A stretch of DNA of 64,000 nucleotides. It comes from Burkholderia thailandensis E264 (GTDB lineage: Bacteria; Pseudomonadota; Gammaproteobacteria; Burkholderiales; Burkholderiaceae). The DNA lies in the NCBI RefSeq assembly GCF_000012365.1, contig NC_007650.1:2850772-2914771 (forward strand), written 5' to 3'. Below are positions 45,372 through 54,866 of this stretch, piece after piece. A program made the position numbers and the translations under genes. Position 1 is the stretch's first letter. Every line of letters begins with the position of its first letter. The notes beneath the pieces are model-generated. The model made no database searches. It saw nothing but the letters and a program-made list of their open reading frames with translations, and was not told the DNA's origin.

Positions 45372-47363
45372 TTACATCCCGACCGTCACGCGCGTCGCGT
45401 TCGCGCGCTTCAGGTTGCGATAGCGGGCGAGCGCCCACAGCGGGAAGAACTTGCGGTAGCCGTGATAGCGCAGATAGAACACGCGCGGGAAGCCCGTCGC
45501 GGTAAAGCGCGTCTCGTCCCACAGGCCGTGCTCGCGCTGCGTGCCGAGCAGATGATCGATGCCGCGCGCGACGGCCGGATGATCGACCTCGCCCGCCGCC
45601 ATCAGGCCGAGCAGCGCCCACGCGGTCTGCGACGACGTGCTCGGCGCGCGCTCGTAGCCGCGGTAGTCGAGCTTGTAGCTGTCGCCGTCCTCGCCCCAGC
45701 CGCCGTCGGGGTTCTGGATCGACAGCAGCCACTGCGCGGCGCGCTTCACGCGCGGATCGTCGTGGCCGAGGCCGGCGGCGTTCAACGAGCACAGCGCGGT
45801 CCACGTGCCGTAGATGTAGTTCATCCCCCAGCGGCCATACCAGCTGCCGTCCGGCTCCTGCTCTTTCAGCATGTAATCGAGCGCGCGGCGCGCGGGCTCG
45901 CTCGACGCGCTCGTCTCGCCGAACTGCGCGAGCATCGACAGGCAGCGGCCCGACACGTCGGCCGTCGGCGGATCGAGCAGCGCGCCGTGATCGGAGAACG
46001 GGATGTTGTTCAGGTAGTACTGCGTGTTTTCCGGCTCGAACGCGCCCCAGCCGCCGTCGCTGCTCTGCATGCCGACCACCCACTCGCGCGCGCGTGCGAT
46101 CGACTCGCGGTACGCGTCCGTCCGATCGAGCTTCGCGACGCGATCCATCGCCATCGCGACGACCGCCGTATCGTCGACGTCCGGATAGTGCGCATTCGCG
46201 TACTGGAACGCCCAGCCGCCCGGGCGCACGTGCGGACGGCGCGAGATCCAGTCGCCGCGCACGTCGAGGATCTGCCGCGGCACGAGCCAGTCGAGGCCGC
46301 GCACGGCTGCTTCGCGCGCGCGCTCGTCGCCCGTTTCGAGCAGCGCATGCGCGGCGAGCGACGTATCCCACACCGGCGACAGGCACGGCTGGCAATACGC
46401 CTCGTCCTCGCCGACGACGAGCAGCTTCTCGATCGACTGCCGCGCGATCGCGCGGTTCGGATGATCCTCGGGATAGCCGAGCGCCGCGTACATCATCACC
46501 GCGTTCGCCATGGCGGGATAGATCGCGCCGAGCCCGTCCTCGCCGTTCAGGCGCTCGTCGACGAACGCAACCGCCTGGCGGATCGCACGCTCGCGCGTAT
46601 AGCGAGGGAACAGGCCGTCGGTGAGGCGCAGCACGCCGTCCACCGCGCGGAAGAACGCAAACCAGCCGGCGCTCTGGTGCGGCTGCTTCGGCAGCAGACC
46701 GGTGTTGACGGGCGCGCTCTTGAACAGCTCGTCGATGCGCACGCCGCGCGGATTCTTCGCGACCGGGCGCTTCGCGTTCAGCACGAGGAGCGGCACGATC
46801 ACGGTGCGCGCCCAGTACGACACTTTCGACAGATGGAACGGGAACCACTGCGGCAGCAGCATGATCTCGACCGGCATCATCGGCACCGCGTACCACGGCA
46901 CGACGCCGTACAGCGCGAGCTGGATTCGCGTGAACACGTTCGACATTTCCGCGCCGCCCATCGCGTGGATCGCGCGGCGCGCGCGCTGCATGTGCTCGGC
47001 GTTCTCGTCGTCGCCGATCACCTTCAGCGCGAAGTACGCCTTCACGCTCGCGCTGATGTTCGGCGCGCCGTCGGTGAAGAGCGGCCAGCCGCCGTCCGGC
47101 AGCTGGATGCGGCGCAGATAGCGCGCGATCTTCCGTTCGAGCTCGACGTTCGGCGCCTCGCCGAGATAGTGGACGAGCAGCACGTATTCGGCGGGAATCG
47201 TCGAATCGGCTTCGAGCTCGTAGACCCAGTGGCCGTCCGCGTTCTGCGCGGCGAGCAGCGCGTCGGTCGCGCGCGCGACGGCGGCGTCGAGGCCGGTCGC
47301 CACGGTGGGCGCGGCGGGCGCAGCGGTTGCGTCGAGCGTGTGCATTTCGGTCATGTCGTTCAT
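45372..47363 (-). CDS. shc: squalene-hopene cyclase
   Basis: 663 residues, the usual length. The catalytic DxDD motif is at residues 395-398 (YPDVDDTAVV). Several QW repeats stabilise the barrel (for example MQSSDGGWGAFEPENT and IQNPDGGWGEDGDSY). YCQPCLSPVWDT is another family marker. The enzyme folds squalene into hopene/hopanol in one step at the cytoplasmic face of the inner membrane. Two ATGs lie near the start (47363 and 47352). It is followed directly by hpnG and preceded, after a 348-base gap, by hpnD. Confidence 0.97.
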   Translation of the reverse strand: MNDMTEMHTLDATAAPAAPTVATGLDAAVARATDALLAAQNADGHWVYELEADSTIPAEYVLLVHYLGEAPNVELERKIARYLRRIQLPDGGWPLFTDGAPNISASVKAYFALKVIGDDENAEHMQRARRAIHAMGGAEMSNVFTRIQLALYGVVPWYAVPMMPVEIMLLPQWFPFHLSKVSYWARTVIVPLLVLNAKRPVAKNPRGVRIDELFKSAPVNTGLLPKQPHQSAGWFAFFRAVDGVLRLTDGLFPRYTRERAIRQAVAFVDERLNGEDGLGAIYPAMANAVMMYAALGYPEDHPNRAIARQSIEKLLVVGEDEAYCQPCLSPVWDTSLAAHALLETGDERAREAAVRGLDWLVPRQILDVRGDWISRRPHVRPGGWAFQYANAHYPDVDDTAVVAMAMDRVAKLDRTDAYRESIARAREWVVGMQSSDGGWGAFEPENTQYYLNNIPFSDHGALLDPPTADVSGRCLSMLAQFGETSASSEPARRALDYMLKEQEPDGSWYGRWGMNYIYGTWTALCSLNAAGLGHDDPRVKRAAQWLLSIQNPDGGWGEDGDSYKLDYRGYERAPSTSSQTAWALLGLMAAGEVDHPAVARGIDHLLGTQREHGLWDETRFTATGFPRVFYLRYHGYRKFFPLWALARYRNLKRANATRVTVGM

Positions 47364-47711
47364 CGGTCCCTCTCTTATTGCCGGCGCGCGCGCCCGGCGA
47401 TCTCGCCGGGCCGGAGCGCGCGCCCGTTCGTCGCGGGCCGGCCTGCGGCCGTCCTAGCGCCCGCGAGCACCTGGATCGGCACGCGCACGCGCGTGCCGCG
47501 GGGTTGCATGCGCCGCGCGAGTGCCGCGCGGCGGGCCGCCGCGCCGCGAACGCCGCATCCGGTCATCGTCATGCGTCGCATGCGATCGGACGGGCGCCGC
47601 CCGCGCGCGGCGGCGGATAGCGATGCGATGCGCGGCGCGCGCCGCATCTCGGGCGCCGCGGCGCGGTTCGACCGGCGCGCGCTGCCCGCATCGGCGGTCT
47701 CCCGCATCGAA
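47364..47711. other. gap between hpnD and shc
   Basis: 348 GC-rich bases without a supported gene. It may hold a separate promoter for shc-hpnG, but no boxes stand out. Confidence 0.35.
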
Positions 47712-48605
47712 TCAGAACAGCGCGTAACGCGCCGCAAGCAGCAGCATCCGCGCGCGCGGCTTGCGAAGCGGCGCGCGCGGCGGTGCGAAGCCGCGTGCGA
47801 CCGCGGCTTCGAGAATCAGGCGATACGCGCCCGACATGATGCGCGGCGCGCGCACCTGCGTGCGCCGCGCCCCGTCCATCACCGCGTCGGCCTGCGCAAA
47901 ATGCTGCTGCGCGCGCTCGACGAGCGTCGCGCACACGCGCGGCAGCTTCGGATCGCGCGCAATCGTCTGCGGATCGGTGATCGCGATCCCTTCGCGCGCG
48001 AGCAGCTCGCGCGGCAGGTAGCAACGGTTGATCATCGCGTCGTCGTCGATGTCGCGCAGGATGTTCGTCAGTTGCAGCGCGCGGCCGAGGTGATGCGACA
48101 GCACGCGGCCGGGCTCGTCCGGCATCCCGAAAATCCTCACCGATAGCCGGCCGGCCGAGCTTGCGACGCGGTCGCAGTACAGATCGAGCGTCGCTTCGTC
48201 GGGCGCGCAGATGTCCTCGGCGGCGTCCATCGCCATGCCGTCGATCATCGCGTGAAAGTCCTCGCGATGCAGGCCGAACTTGCCGATCTCGCGCGCGAGC
48301 GGCACGAGCGACGCGCGCGGCTTGCCCGCGTAGCAATCGTCGATGTCGGCGCGCCAGCGGTCGAGCTGCGCCGCGCGCTCAGCGCGCGGGCCGCCTTCGT
48401 CGGCAATGTCGTCGACCGCGCGGCAAAACGCATAGACATGGAACATCGCATCGCGCTGCTCCGCGGGCAGGATGCGCATCGCCAGATAGAAAGAGCTGCC
48501 CGATGTGACGGCAGCGGCGTCGGTTTCGTTATCGTCCACGACGGGATTGGAAACGGCCAAGACGAGCTCCGCTAAGGCGCCCTCGCGGGCGATTGAAGAA
48601 GCCAT
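47712..48605 (-). CDS. hpnD: presqualene diphosphate synthase HpnD
   Basis: 297 residues of the squalene/phytoene synthase family. The first Asp-rich motif is RAVDDIADEGG, the second LTNILRDIDDDA; SSFYLAMRILP and NRCYLP are also characteristic. It joins two farnesyl diphosphates to presqualene diphosphate, the first committed step to hopanoids. HpnC and HpnE, which complete squalene synthesis in the HpnCDE route, are not in the window and must lie elsewhere. Start ATG 48605; the frame upstream to 48911 is not family-like. Confidence 0.88.
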   Translation of the reverse strand: MASSIAREGALAELVLAVSNPVVDDNETDAAAVTSGSSFYLAMRILPAEQRDAMFHVYAFCRAVDDIADEGGPRAERAAQLDRWRADIDDCYAGKPRASLVPLAREIGKFGLHREDFHAMIDGMAMDAAEDICAPDEATLDLYCDRVASSAGRLSVRIFGMPDEPGRVLSHHLGRALQLTNILRDIDDDAMINRCYLPRELLAREGIAITDPQTIARDPKLPRVCATLVERAQQHFAQADAVMDGARRTQVRAPRIMSGAYRLILEAAVARGFAPPRAPLRKPRARMLLLAARYALF

Positions 48606-49096
48606 GCCCGGCTGGGGATGGTAAATGCGTGCGAGATGCGCGAACGATCGGCGCAGACAGGCACAAATTACCGGCGGGAAACCGGAATTGGGCGTGAGTA
48701 TAGCAATCTTTAAGGGCCGCTGCCGCGCGGTTCGGCTGTCGAATTCCGGGCGGGCGGCGAAGCGTGGCGCGGTCGTGGCGGATTTCCGGCGACGGTGTGG
48801 CGAGCGGTCCGGCGTTGCGGGCGGAGCCCGGCCGAGCGGCCGGTGGAATAGGGGACACAAGCATGGCGACGATCGGCGTCGAAGGCGAACTCCACTCCAA
48901 AACAATCGCAATTCGCCAATTTCAACTTGATTGAGAACTTTTTGGATTCAATCAATGCCCGACGGCGCCGAACACACGGCTCCGCGGCAAAGTGCATTCC
49001 TGGGGCAGGATCAAACGCCACAGCCCGCCGATTCCTCACTAAGATGGCGCAGGCTCGCAATCAGCCGCTCGCCCCCCCTATAGAAAGGAGACACAC
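48606..49096. other. divergent control region between hpnD and an esterase
   Basis: 491 bases without a gene. An AT-rich core (48890-48960) with an inverted repeat marks the likely promoter area for both directions. Confidence 0.45.
48927..48955. promoter_or_regulatory. inverted repeat in the hpnD/esterase divergent region
   Basis: TTGATTGA and TCAATCAA are perfect complements separated by 13 bases (GAACTTTTTGGAT). The spacing and AT-rich setting resemble a binding site for a dimeric regulator. Confidence 0.4.
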
Positions 49097-50002
49097 TTGC
49101 CGACCGAACCGCGCGATACCCCCGCCGACCGCCGCGCCCCCGCGGCCCCGTCCCCGTTGCCCTTCGTGCTGGTGCACGGCGCGTGGCACGGCGCATGGGC
49201 CTACGAGCGGGTGATCCCCGCGCTCGCCGCGCACGGCCACGCGGCCGTCGCACGCGATCTGCCCGCGCACGGCATCAACGCCCGCTTCCCCGCGTCGTTC
49301 TTCGAGCGGCCGCTCGACGCCGCCGCCTTCGCGAGCGAGCCGTCGCCCGTCGCGGGCACGACGCTCGACGATTACGTCGATCACGTGCTGCACACCATCG
49401 ATCAGGCGCGCGCGCTCGGTCACGAGCGCGTCGTGCTGGTCGGCCACAGCATGGGCGGCCTCGCGATCACGATGGCCGCCGAGCGCGCGCCCGAGAAGAT
49501 CGCGAAAATCGTCTATCTGGCCGCATTCATGCCGACCGCCGGCACGAAGGGGCTTGACTATGTGCGCGCGCCGGAGAACCAGGGCGAAATGCTCGCGCCG
49601 CTGATGATGGCGAGCCCGAAGGCGACGGGCGCGCTGCGGATGGACCCGCGCAGCGAAGATCCGGCGTACCGCGCGGCGGCCAAACGCGCGCTCTGCGACG
49701 ATGCGAACGACGCCGATCACGCGGCCGTCGGCCATCTGCTCAGTTGCGACACGCCCGCGGCGCCGTTCGCGGCGCGCATCGAGACGACGGCCGCGCGCTG
49801 GGGCGCGATCGAGCGTCATTACATCAAGTGCCTGCGCGACCGCGTGCTGCTGCCCGCGCTGCAGCAGCGCTTCATCGACGAGGCCGACGCGCTCGCCCCC
49901 GGCAACCGCACGCACGTGCATACGCTCGACAGCAGCCACTCGCCGTTCATCGCTCAACCGGGCGCGCTCGCCGACACGCTCGCCGCGATCGCGCGCGGCT
50001 GA
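49097..50002 (+). CDS. alpha/beta-hydrolase esterase (EstC/salicylate-esterase-like)
   Basis: 301 residues. FVLVHGAWHGAWAYERVIPALAAHGH is the typical opening of EstC and methylketone/hydroxynitrile-lyase-like hydrolases. The nucleophile is in VGHSMGG and the catalytic His in SSHSPF near the end. Start: TTG at 49097, supported by AAGGAG exactly six bases upstream; there is no ATG or GTG in frame before the conserved core. Probably a cytoplasmic carboxylesterase acting on small esters. It is transcribed alone, divergent from hpnD and convergent with the diguanylate cyclase. Confidence 0.87.
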   Translation: MPTEPRDTPADRRAPAAPSPLPFVLVHGAWHGAWAYERVIPALAAHGHAAVARDLPAHGINARFPASFFERPLDAAAFASEPSPVAGTTLDDYVDHVLHTIDQARALGHERVVLVGHSMGGLAITMAAERAPEKIAKIVYLAAFMPTAGTKGLDYVRAPENQGEMLAPLMMASPKATGALRMDPRSEDPAYRAAAKRALCDDANDADHAAVGHLLSCDTPAAPFAARIETTAARWGAIERHYIKCLRDRVLLPALQQRFIDEADALAPGNRTHVHTLDSSHSPFIAQPGALADTLAAIARG

Positions 50003-50047
50003 CGCCCGTCATCCGACGAAGCGAGGCGGCGCCCGAACCCCGCCGCC

Positions 50048-50983
50048 TCAGCCGAACGCGACCGAGCAGTTCCGCCCCTGCCGCTTCGCGCGATAAAGCG
50101 CGGCATCGGCTTCGTTGACGAGCGTCTCGTGCGTGAGCGCGCCGACGTGCGCGGCCGCGCCGCCGACGCTCGCCGTCACCGGCACCCGCACGCCTTCCGC
50201 TTCGATCGGCGTGTTGCCGATCGTCTGCCTGATCTTCTCGGCGACGTGCATCGCCTCGTCGAGCGACGTGCACGGCAGCAGCAGCGCGAATTCCTCGCCG
50301 CCGAAGCGGCCGAACGTGTCCTGCGTGCGCACGACGTCCGCGACGCGCTGCGCCATCACGCGCAGCACGTTGTCTCCGACGACATGGCCGAAGCGATCGT
50401 TGATCGCCTTGAAGTGGTCGAGATCGAACAGCAGCACCGACAGATTGCCGCCGTAGCGCTGCCAGCGGGAGAATTCATCGCGCAGCCGCGCCTCGAAGAA
50501 GCGCCGGTTCGCGATGCCCGTCAGGCCGTCGCGGTTCGCGTATTCCTGCAGTTTCGCCACGGCCTCCTCGCGCTCGCGCTGCATCACGCTCACGTGCGTG
50601 ACATCGGAGATCGTCACGCAGACGGCCTCCACTTCGCGTGCCCGCGCGATCGGCACGAACGTGCAGTCCTGCTGCATGAAGTCAACGCCGCCCGTGATCG
50701 GCCGGTCATGATCGAAGCGGAACAGATACGGGCGCTGCTCCCACGAGCTGAACGCGAAGCCGCCGAGCTGGAACACGCTCTCGATCTTGCGCGACAGCCA
50801 AGCGCGCGGCAGATCCGGAAAACTGTCGAACAGATTGCGGCCGATCACGTCGGCGGCCGCAACGCCGCTGTGGTCTTGCATGAACCGGTTCCACATGAGT
50901 ACCCTCATCTCGCGGTCGAGCACGAAAATGCCGAAGCTGACCCGTTCGATGACGAGATCGCTCAGCGAGGAAAGCAGGTTCAT
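50048..50983 (-). CDS. PAS-GGDEF diguanylate cyclase
   Basis: 311 residues. A PAS domain (about residues 10-130; FGIFVLDREMRVLMWN) precedes a GGDEF domain with GGEEF in the active loop and DFDHFKAIND-like metal residues (LFDLDHFKAIND). An RTQD inhibitory site lies five residues before GGEEF, so product inhibition is expected. It makes cyclic-di-GMP from two GTP. There is no membrane segment. Its start overlaps the CheC-like stop by four bases, placing it in an operon with a CheY-like and a CheC-like protein. Signalling output is therefore likely controlled by the upstream phosphorylation partners. Confidence 0.93.
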   Translation of the reverse strand: MNLLSSLSDLVIERVSFGIFVLDREMRVLMWNRFMQDHSGVAAADVIGRNLFDSFPDLPRAWLSRKIESVFQLGGFAFSSWEQRPYLFRFDHDRPITGGVDFMQQDCTFVPIARAREVEAVCVTISDVTHVSVMQREREEAVAKLQEYANRDGLTGIANRRFFEARLRDEFSRWQRYGGNLSVLLFDLDHFKAINDRFGHVVGDNVLRVMAQRVADVVRTQDTFGRFGGEEFALLLPCTSLDEAMHVAEKIRQTIGNTPIEAEGVRVPVTASVGGAAAHVGALTHETLVNEADAALYRAKRQGRNCSVAFG

Positions 50984-51603
50984 AAGCTGGACAGCAACAA
51001 ATCGAGCGCGTCGCTCATGTGGCGAATCGAATCTTCCGCGAGCAGCATCACGAAATGCGTGCGCGCACCGTCGTCCGCGACGCCGAAATTCACTTCGAGA
51101 AGGAGTGTCTCGCTCCACGCGAGCACGTCGGGCTGGAACACGTCGTCGAGCGCGATGTCTTCGCCGAGCAGCCCCGGCGGCGAAAACACCGGCGTGCGCC
51201 CGAGCTCGTCGAGGATCGACGATACGCACGCGCCCATCAGCACGTTCGCCATGTCGAACACGAGCTCGGCCTGCGTGACGGTGCCGAATTCGTCATCCGC
51301 GTACGCGTCGTCGACGAGCGACACGAGCTGGCCGACGCCCGCGCTGCGGCACAGCATCAGCGCCTCGCCCTTGATGTCCGAGCGAAAGCCCTGGCGCACC
51401 GCAGTCACGTTGTCGTGGATGCCCGTCATGTCGCGCAGCACGCGGCCGACGTCGGCCGCGCGCACGACGCGCACGCGCGGCACCGACAGCTCGATGAAGG
51501 TGCCGAGGAGAAGCGCGAGCCGCGCCGCCGCGCGTCCCATCGCGAGGTTGGCGATCTCCTGCAGGGCGTCACGTTGCTCCGCCGTCAACACCGTCTCAGA
51601 CAT
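50980..51603 (-). CDS. CheC/CheX-family phosphatase
   Basis: 207 residues with both helices of the CheC family: EIANLAMG (E-x-x-N) and DMANVLMG (D-x-x-N). The conserved Asn positions CheY phosphate for hydrolysis; the first acidic residue is Glu, the second Asp. A full two-site CheC phosphatase is therefore plausible, and its target is the CheY-like protein just upstream. ATG 51603 is favoured: AAGGAG sits ten bases before it, while ATG 51612 is too close. It overlaps the CheY-like stop and the diguanylate cyclase start. Confidence 0.85.
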   Translation of the reverse strand: MSETVLTAEQRDALQEIANLAMGRAAARLALLLGTFIELSVPRVRVVRAADVGRVLRDMTGIHDNVTAVRQGFRSDIKGEALMLCRSAGVGQLVSLVDDAYADDEFGTVTQAELVFDMANVLMGACVSSILDELGRTPVFSPPGLLGEDIALDDVFQPDVLAWSETLLLEVNFGVADDGARTHFVMLLAEDSIRHMSDALDLLLSSL

Positions 51604-51964
51604 ACAACCCATACTCCTTGAGAATGGGCAGCAATGCTTCCGAGGTGACGGGCTTGGCGACGAAAGCCACCGCGCCCAGCTCGCGCACGCGTGCCTGCGC
51701 CATCGGTTGGATATCGGCTGACACGACGATCACGAACGTGTTCAGATCCTCGCCGCGCAACGTCTCGAGCACTTCGTAGCCGTTCATGTCCGGCATCGTC
51801 AGATCGAGAAACATCACCGATGCCTTGCCGTCGCGATACAGCGCCAGCGCCTCGCAACCGTTCGACGCATAGTGCACATCGACGTCCCAGTCCGCCGGCA
51901 GCGCCTTCGTCAGCAGCTTGCGGGCAAGCAAGGAATCGTCGGCGATCACAATCGGCAGGGGCAT
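51596..51964 (-). CDS. single-domain CheY-like response regulator
   Basis: 122 residues, receiver domain only: the acidic pair in IVIADDSLLARK, phospho-acceptor Asp in MFLDLTMPDMNGYE, Thr/Ser and Lys switch residues in VIVVSAD and FVAKPV. Without an output domain it must act through protein contact, as CheY does. First of three genes (CheY-like, CheC-like, diguanylate cyclase). A hybrid kinase encoded divergently about 500 bases away is a likely phosphate source. No good ribosome binding site is visible before ATG 51964. Confidence 0.9.
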   Translation of the reverse strand: MPLPIVIADDSLLARKLLTKALPADWDVDVHYASNGCEALALYRDGKASVMFLDLTMPDMNGYEVLETLRGEDLNTFVIVVSADIQPMAQARVRELGAVAFVAKPVTSEALLPILKEYGLYV

Positions 51965-52469
51965 GGCTGTCGTAGCGGTAAACGGAGTCGTGTGTCTCGC
52001 GTTAACGACGGTTCGCCGCGCTTCTTTAGGCAAGGTGCAACTGACGCCGCGAGGGACGAACCATGCGCGAACCGCTCGGCTCGCAAGACCCGGCTCGACG
52101 CGCCGGACACACCCGCCCGCGGATGAGCCTCGTCGAGGCCGCGCCCGGGCATCGCGGGCGTTTTCCGCATAGGAAAGCGATGCGCGATTCTGGGAGTAAA
52201 CCCGGTGCGTTGCAACTCGCCATTTTGGGCGGTTCGAACAGAATTGATTAGCGCGAAATCGAATCCGGGAATAGCTCGAATTGTTTTCGCGATAAGCACG
52301 CAAATTATTCCTTTGCTTACGTTTGCGCTTTTGAATTCGTCGCTGTTTGCGCGCAGCGGCCGGAACCGCCGGAAATCCAGGCTTGCTCAACCTCCGTGCC
52401 GCATACGGATCGCACACGCGCGACTCGTTTATGATGCCGATCAATCCCTTCCGCATTCGTTCACCCACC
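51965..52469. promoter_or_regulatory. divergent control region between CheY-like operon and hybrid kinase
   Basis: 505 bases. The half nearest the kinase (52200-52360) is markedly AT-richer than the rest of the window and presumably carries the promoters. No gene is supported; open frames here lack family-like sequence. Confidence 0.4.
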
Positions 52470-54737
52470 ATGACGCCCGAACGGCCCGACGCCTCACGCC
52501 CGACATCGACCGACAACGATTGGGAGGACGATGCGTCGTTCGCGCCGGGCGCGCCGGAACACGATTTCGCGGTGCGGCGCGTGACGCTCATCGTGATGCT
52601 CATCGCCGCGATCGTGCTGCCTTGCGTATACGTCGCGGTGATGGCGTACAACGACATGCGCACGCGCGAGGCGACCGCGCGCGACGTGACGATGCGCACC
52701 GTGCGCGTCGCCGAGGAGCATGCGCTGAAGGTGTTCGATTTGTCGGAGACGCTCGATGCACGAATCGTCGATCTCGTGCAGGATCTCGACGACGCCGCGG
52801 TGCGCAACGCCGAAGCCGACATCCACGACGCGCTCAACACGATCGGCGGCGGCTATCCGCAGGTCGCATCGGTGTCGATCTTCGGCGCGAGCGGGATGCT
52901 GCTCGCGAACAGTCTCTATTACCCGGCGCCGCATGCGTCGATCGCGAACCGCGACGATTTCGTCGGCATCCGCGACGGCAAGGTGATCGAGCACATCTCG
53001 CGCGTGATGCCGGGGCCGCTGAAGGCGGCGAATCCGGGGCCCGTGTTCAACACGGGCGTCGCGCGCCGCCATAGCGACGGAACGTTCGCGGGGATGGTGT
53101 CGATCGCGCTGAAGTCGTCGTATTTCAACGCGTTCTACCGGGATCTGCTCGGCGGCGCCGACACGCCGATGTCGATGGCGCTCACGCGCACCGACGGCGC
53201 CGTGCTCGCATCGTATCCGCCCGCGTCGAGCGACGCCGCCGCGCAGGCCGACAGCGCGAGCCCGTTCGGCGGCGCGCAAGGCGATCAGCACGCGGGCATC
53301 GTGCGCGTGAAGCGCGACGGCGACAGCGAAATCGTCGCGTACCGGCAGGTCGGCAGCTATCCGGTGTTCGTGTCCTGCGCGTACCGCACGTCGGCGATCC
53401 GCCACGCGTGGTACGAGCACCTGAGCGTGCTGTTCATCTCGATGTTCGCGCCGTCCGCCGCGCTGTGGGGCGTGATCTGGCTGTCGCTCAAGCGGCTGCG
53501 CGCGGAGGAGCAGGCGTGGGAGCGCTGGCAGGCGGAGGCGTCGATGCGGCGCTCGATCGAATCCGCGTACCGACAGTCGCGCAAGATGGAGGCGCTCGGC
53601 AATCTGGTCGGCAGCGTCGCGCACGACTTCAACAATCTGCTGATGATCATCTCGAGCAACGTGCAGATTGCGCGGCGGCGCGGCGTCCAGCATCTGGACA
53701 CCGAGCTCGCCGCGATCGAACGCGCGCTGAAGAACGGCCAGTCGCTGACGCGCCAGTTGCTCGGCGTCGCGCGCAAGCAGCCGCTGCGCAACGAGACGAT
53801 CGACATCGCGCAGTGGCTCGCGTCGTGCCGCGAACTGCTGAAGACGTCGCTCGGCTCGAAGTCGACGCTCGCCGTCGACACGCAGCTCGATGTGTGGCCC
53901 GTGCGCGTCGACGTCGCGGAGCTGGAGCTCGCGGTGATCAACCTCGCGGTCAATGCCCGCGACGCGATGCCGCATGGCGGCCGCTTCAAGATCAGCGCGC
54001 ACAACATGACGTTCCGCCGCGAGGACGGTTTTCCGCTGACGGGCGACTTCGTGCAGATCTCGGTCGAGGACACGGGCCTCGGCATGGCGCCCGACGTGCT
54101 CGCGCGCGCGTTCGAGCCGCTCTTCACGACGAAGGCGAAGGGGATGGGCACGGGCCTCGGGCTGCCGCAGGTGTTCGCGTTCTGCGAGCGCTCGGGCGGC
54201 CTCGCGACGATCGACAGCGAAGTCGGCGCCGGCACGTCGGTGCGGATGTACCTGCCGCGCACGGCCGACGCGGTGCCGCCCGTCGACGCGCCGAACGCCG
54301 TCGGCGAGCCCGCCGCATCGACGCCTGCGGGGCTGCGCATCCTGCTCGTCGAGGACAATAGCGAAGTCGCGGCGGGCACCGAGGCGCTGCTCGAGCTGCT
54401 CGGCCATCAGGTCACGCATGCGCCGAACGCGGACGACGCGCTGCGCATGCTCGACGACGCGGGCGCCGCGCCGGGCGCGCCCGGCGCATTCGACCTCGTC
54501 ATCTCGGACATTCACATGCCGGGCACGATCAACGGGATCGACCTCGCGGAGGCGATCGAGCGCGGCGACATGAAGCTGCCGGTGATTCTCGTTACCGGTT
54601 ACGCGGAAGAGTTCGATCGGACGCGCCGCGTGCACGCGCGACTGCTGTCGAAACCGTTCGACATCGCGCTGCTCGACGAGTTGTTGCAGCAGATCCAGCA
54701 CGAGCGCGATGCGCGGCTCGCGGGGCATGCGGATTGA
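52470..54737 (+). CDS. hybrid sensor histidine kinase with Cache domain and C-terminal receiver
   Basis: 755 residues. A membrane helix (about 40-62), a large periplasmic double-Cache-like domain (about 65-310; SVSIFGASGMLLANSLYYP), a second helix (about 320-345), a HisKA domain with the acceptor His in VAHDFNNLL, an ATPase domain (GLGMAPD, GTGLGL) and a receiver domain (ILLVEDN, Asp in DLVISDIHMPG). It would sense a periplasmic ligand and phosphorylate its own receiver and perhaps the CheY-like protein encoded on the other strand. ATG 52470 (MTPERPD) is used; ATGs at 52431 and 52434 are alternatives. No ribosome binding site decides. Confidence 0.92.
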   Translation: MTPERPDASRPTSTDNDWEDDASFAPGAPEHDFAVRRVTLIVMLIAAIVLPCVYVAVMAYNDMRTREATARDVTMRTVRVAEEHALKVFDLSETLDARIVDLVQDLDDAAVRNAEADIHDALNTIGGGYPQVASVSIFGASGMLLANSLYYPAPHASIANRDDFVGIRDGKVIEHISRVMPGPLKAANPGPVFNTGVARRHSDGTFAGMVSIALKSSYFNAFYRDLLGGADTPMSMALTRTDGAVLASYPPASSDAAAQADSASPFGGAQGDQHAGIVRVKRDGDSEIVAYRQVGSYPVFVSCAYRTSAIRHAWYEHLSVLFISMFAPSAALWGVIWLSLKRLRAEEQAWERWQAEASMRRSIESAYRQSRKMEALGNLVGSVAHDFNNLLMIISSNVQIARRRGVQHLDTELAAIERALKNGQSLTRQLLGVARKQPLRNETIDIAQWLASCRELLKTSLGSKSTLAVDTQLDVWPVRVDVAELELAVINLAVNARDAMPHGGRFKISAHNMTFRREDGFPLTGDFVQISVEDTGLGMAPDVLARAFEPLFTTKAKGMGTGLGLPQVFAFCERSGGLATIDSEVGAGTSVRMYLPRTADAVPPVDAPNAVGEPAASTPAGLRILLVEDNSEVAAGTEALLELLGHQVTHAPNADDALRMLDDAGAAPGAPGAFDLVISDIHMPGTINGIDLAEAIERGDMKLPVILVTGYAEEFDRTRRVHARLLSKPFDIALLDELLQQIQHERDARLAGHAD

Positions 54738-54800
54738 GGGAGGCGGATGGGTGGATGCCGGGGCTCGGGCGGCGGATTGCGGGCGGCCATATCGACCGAC

Positions 54801-54835
54801 GCCGGGACGCGCGCATCGAAAGCGCGCGTCCCGGC
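54801..54835. terminator. long hairpin between convergent kinase and FMN reductase genes
   Basis: A 14-bp perfect stem (GCCGGGACGCGCGC and its complement) with an ATCGAAA loop. No T-run follows, but its place between two converging stops suggests a bidirectional terminator. Confidence 0.6.
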
Positions 54836-54866
54836 AATGTGCATCCGCCCGCTCGAACGCCGTTGC

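Noticed and set aside
47712..48911. Longer HpnD frame starting at 48911
   Set aside because: The extra hundred residues are Arg/Pro-rich and lie over the divergent promoter; the family N-terminus begins at 48605.
52347..52470. Extended N-terminus of the hybrid kinase from 52347
   Set aside because: The added residues are not family-like and have no ribosome binding site; they cover the probable promoter.
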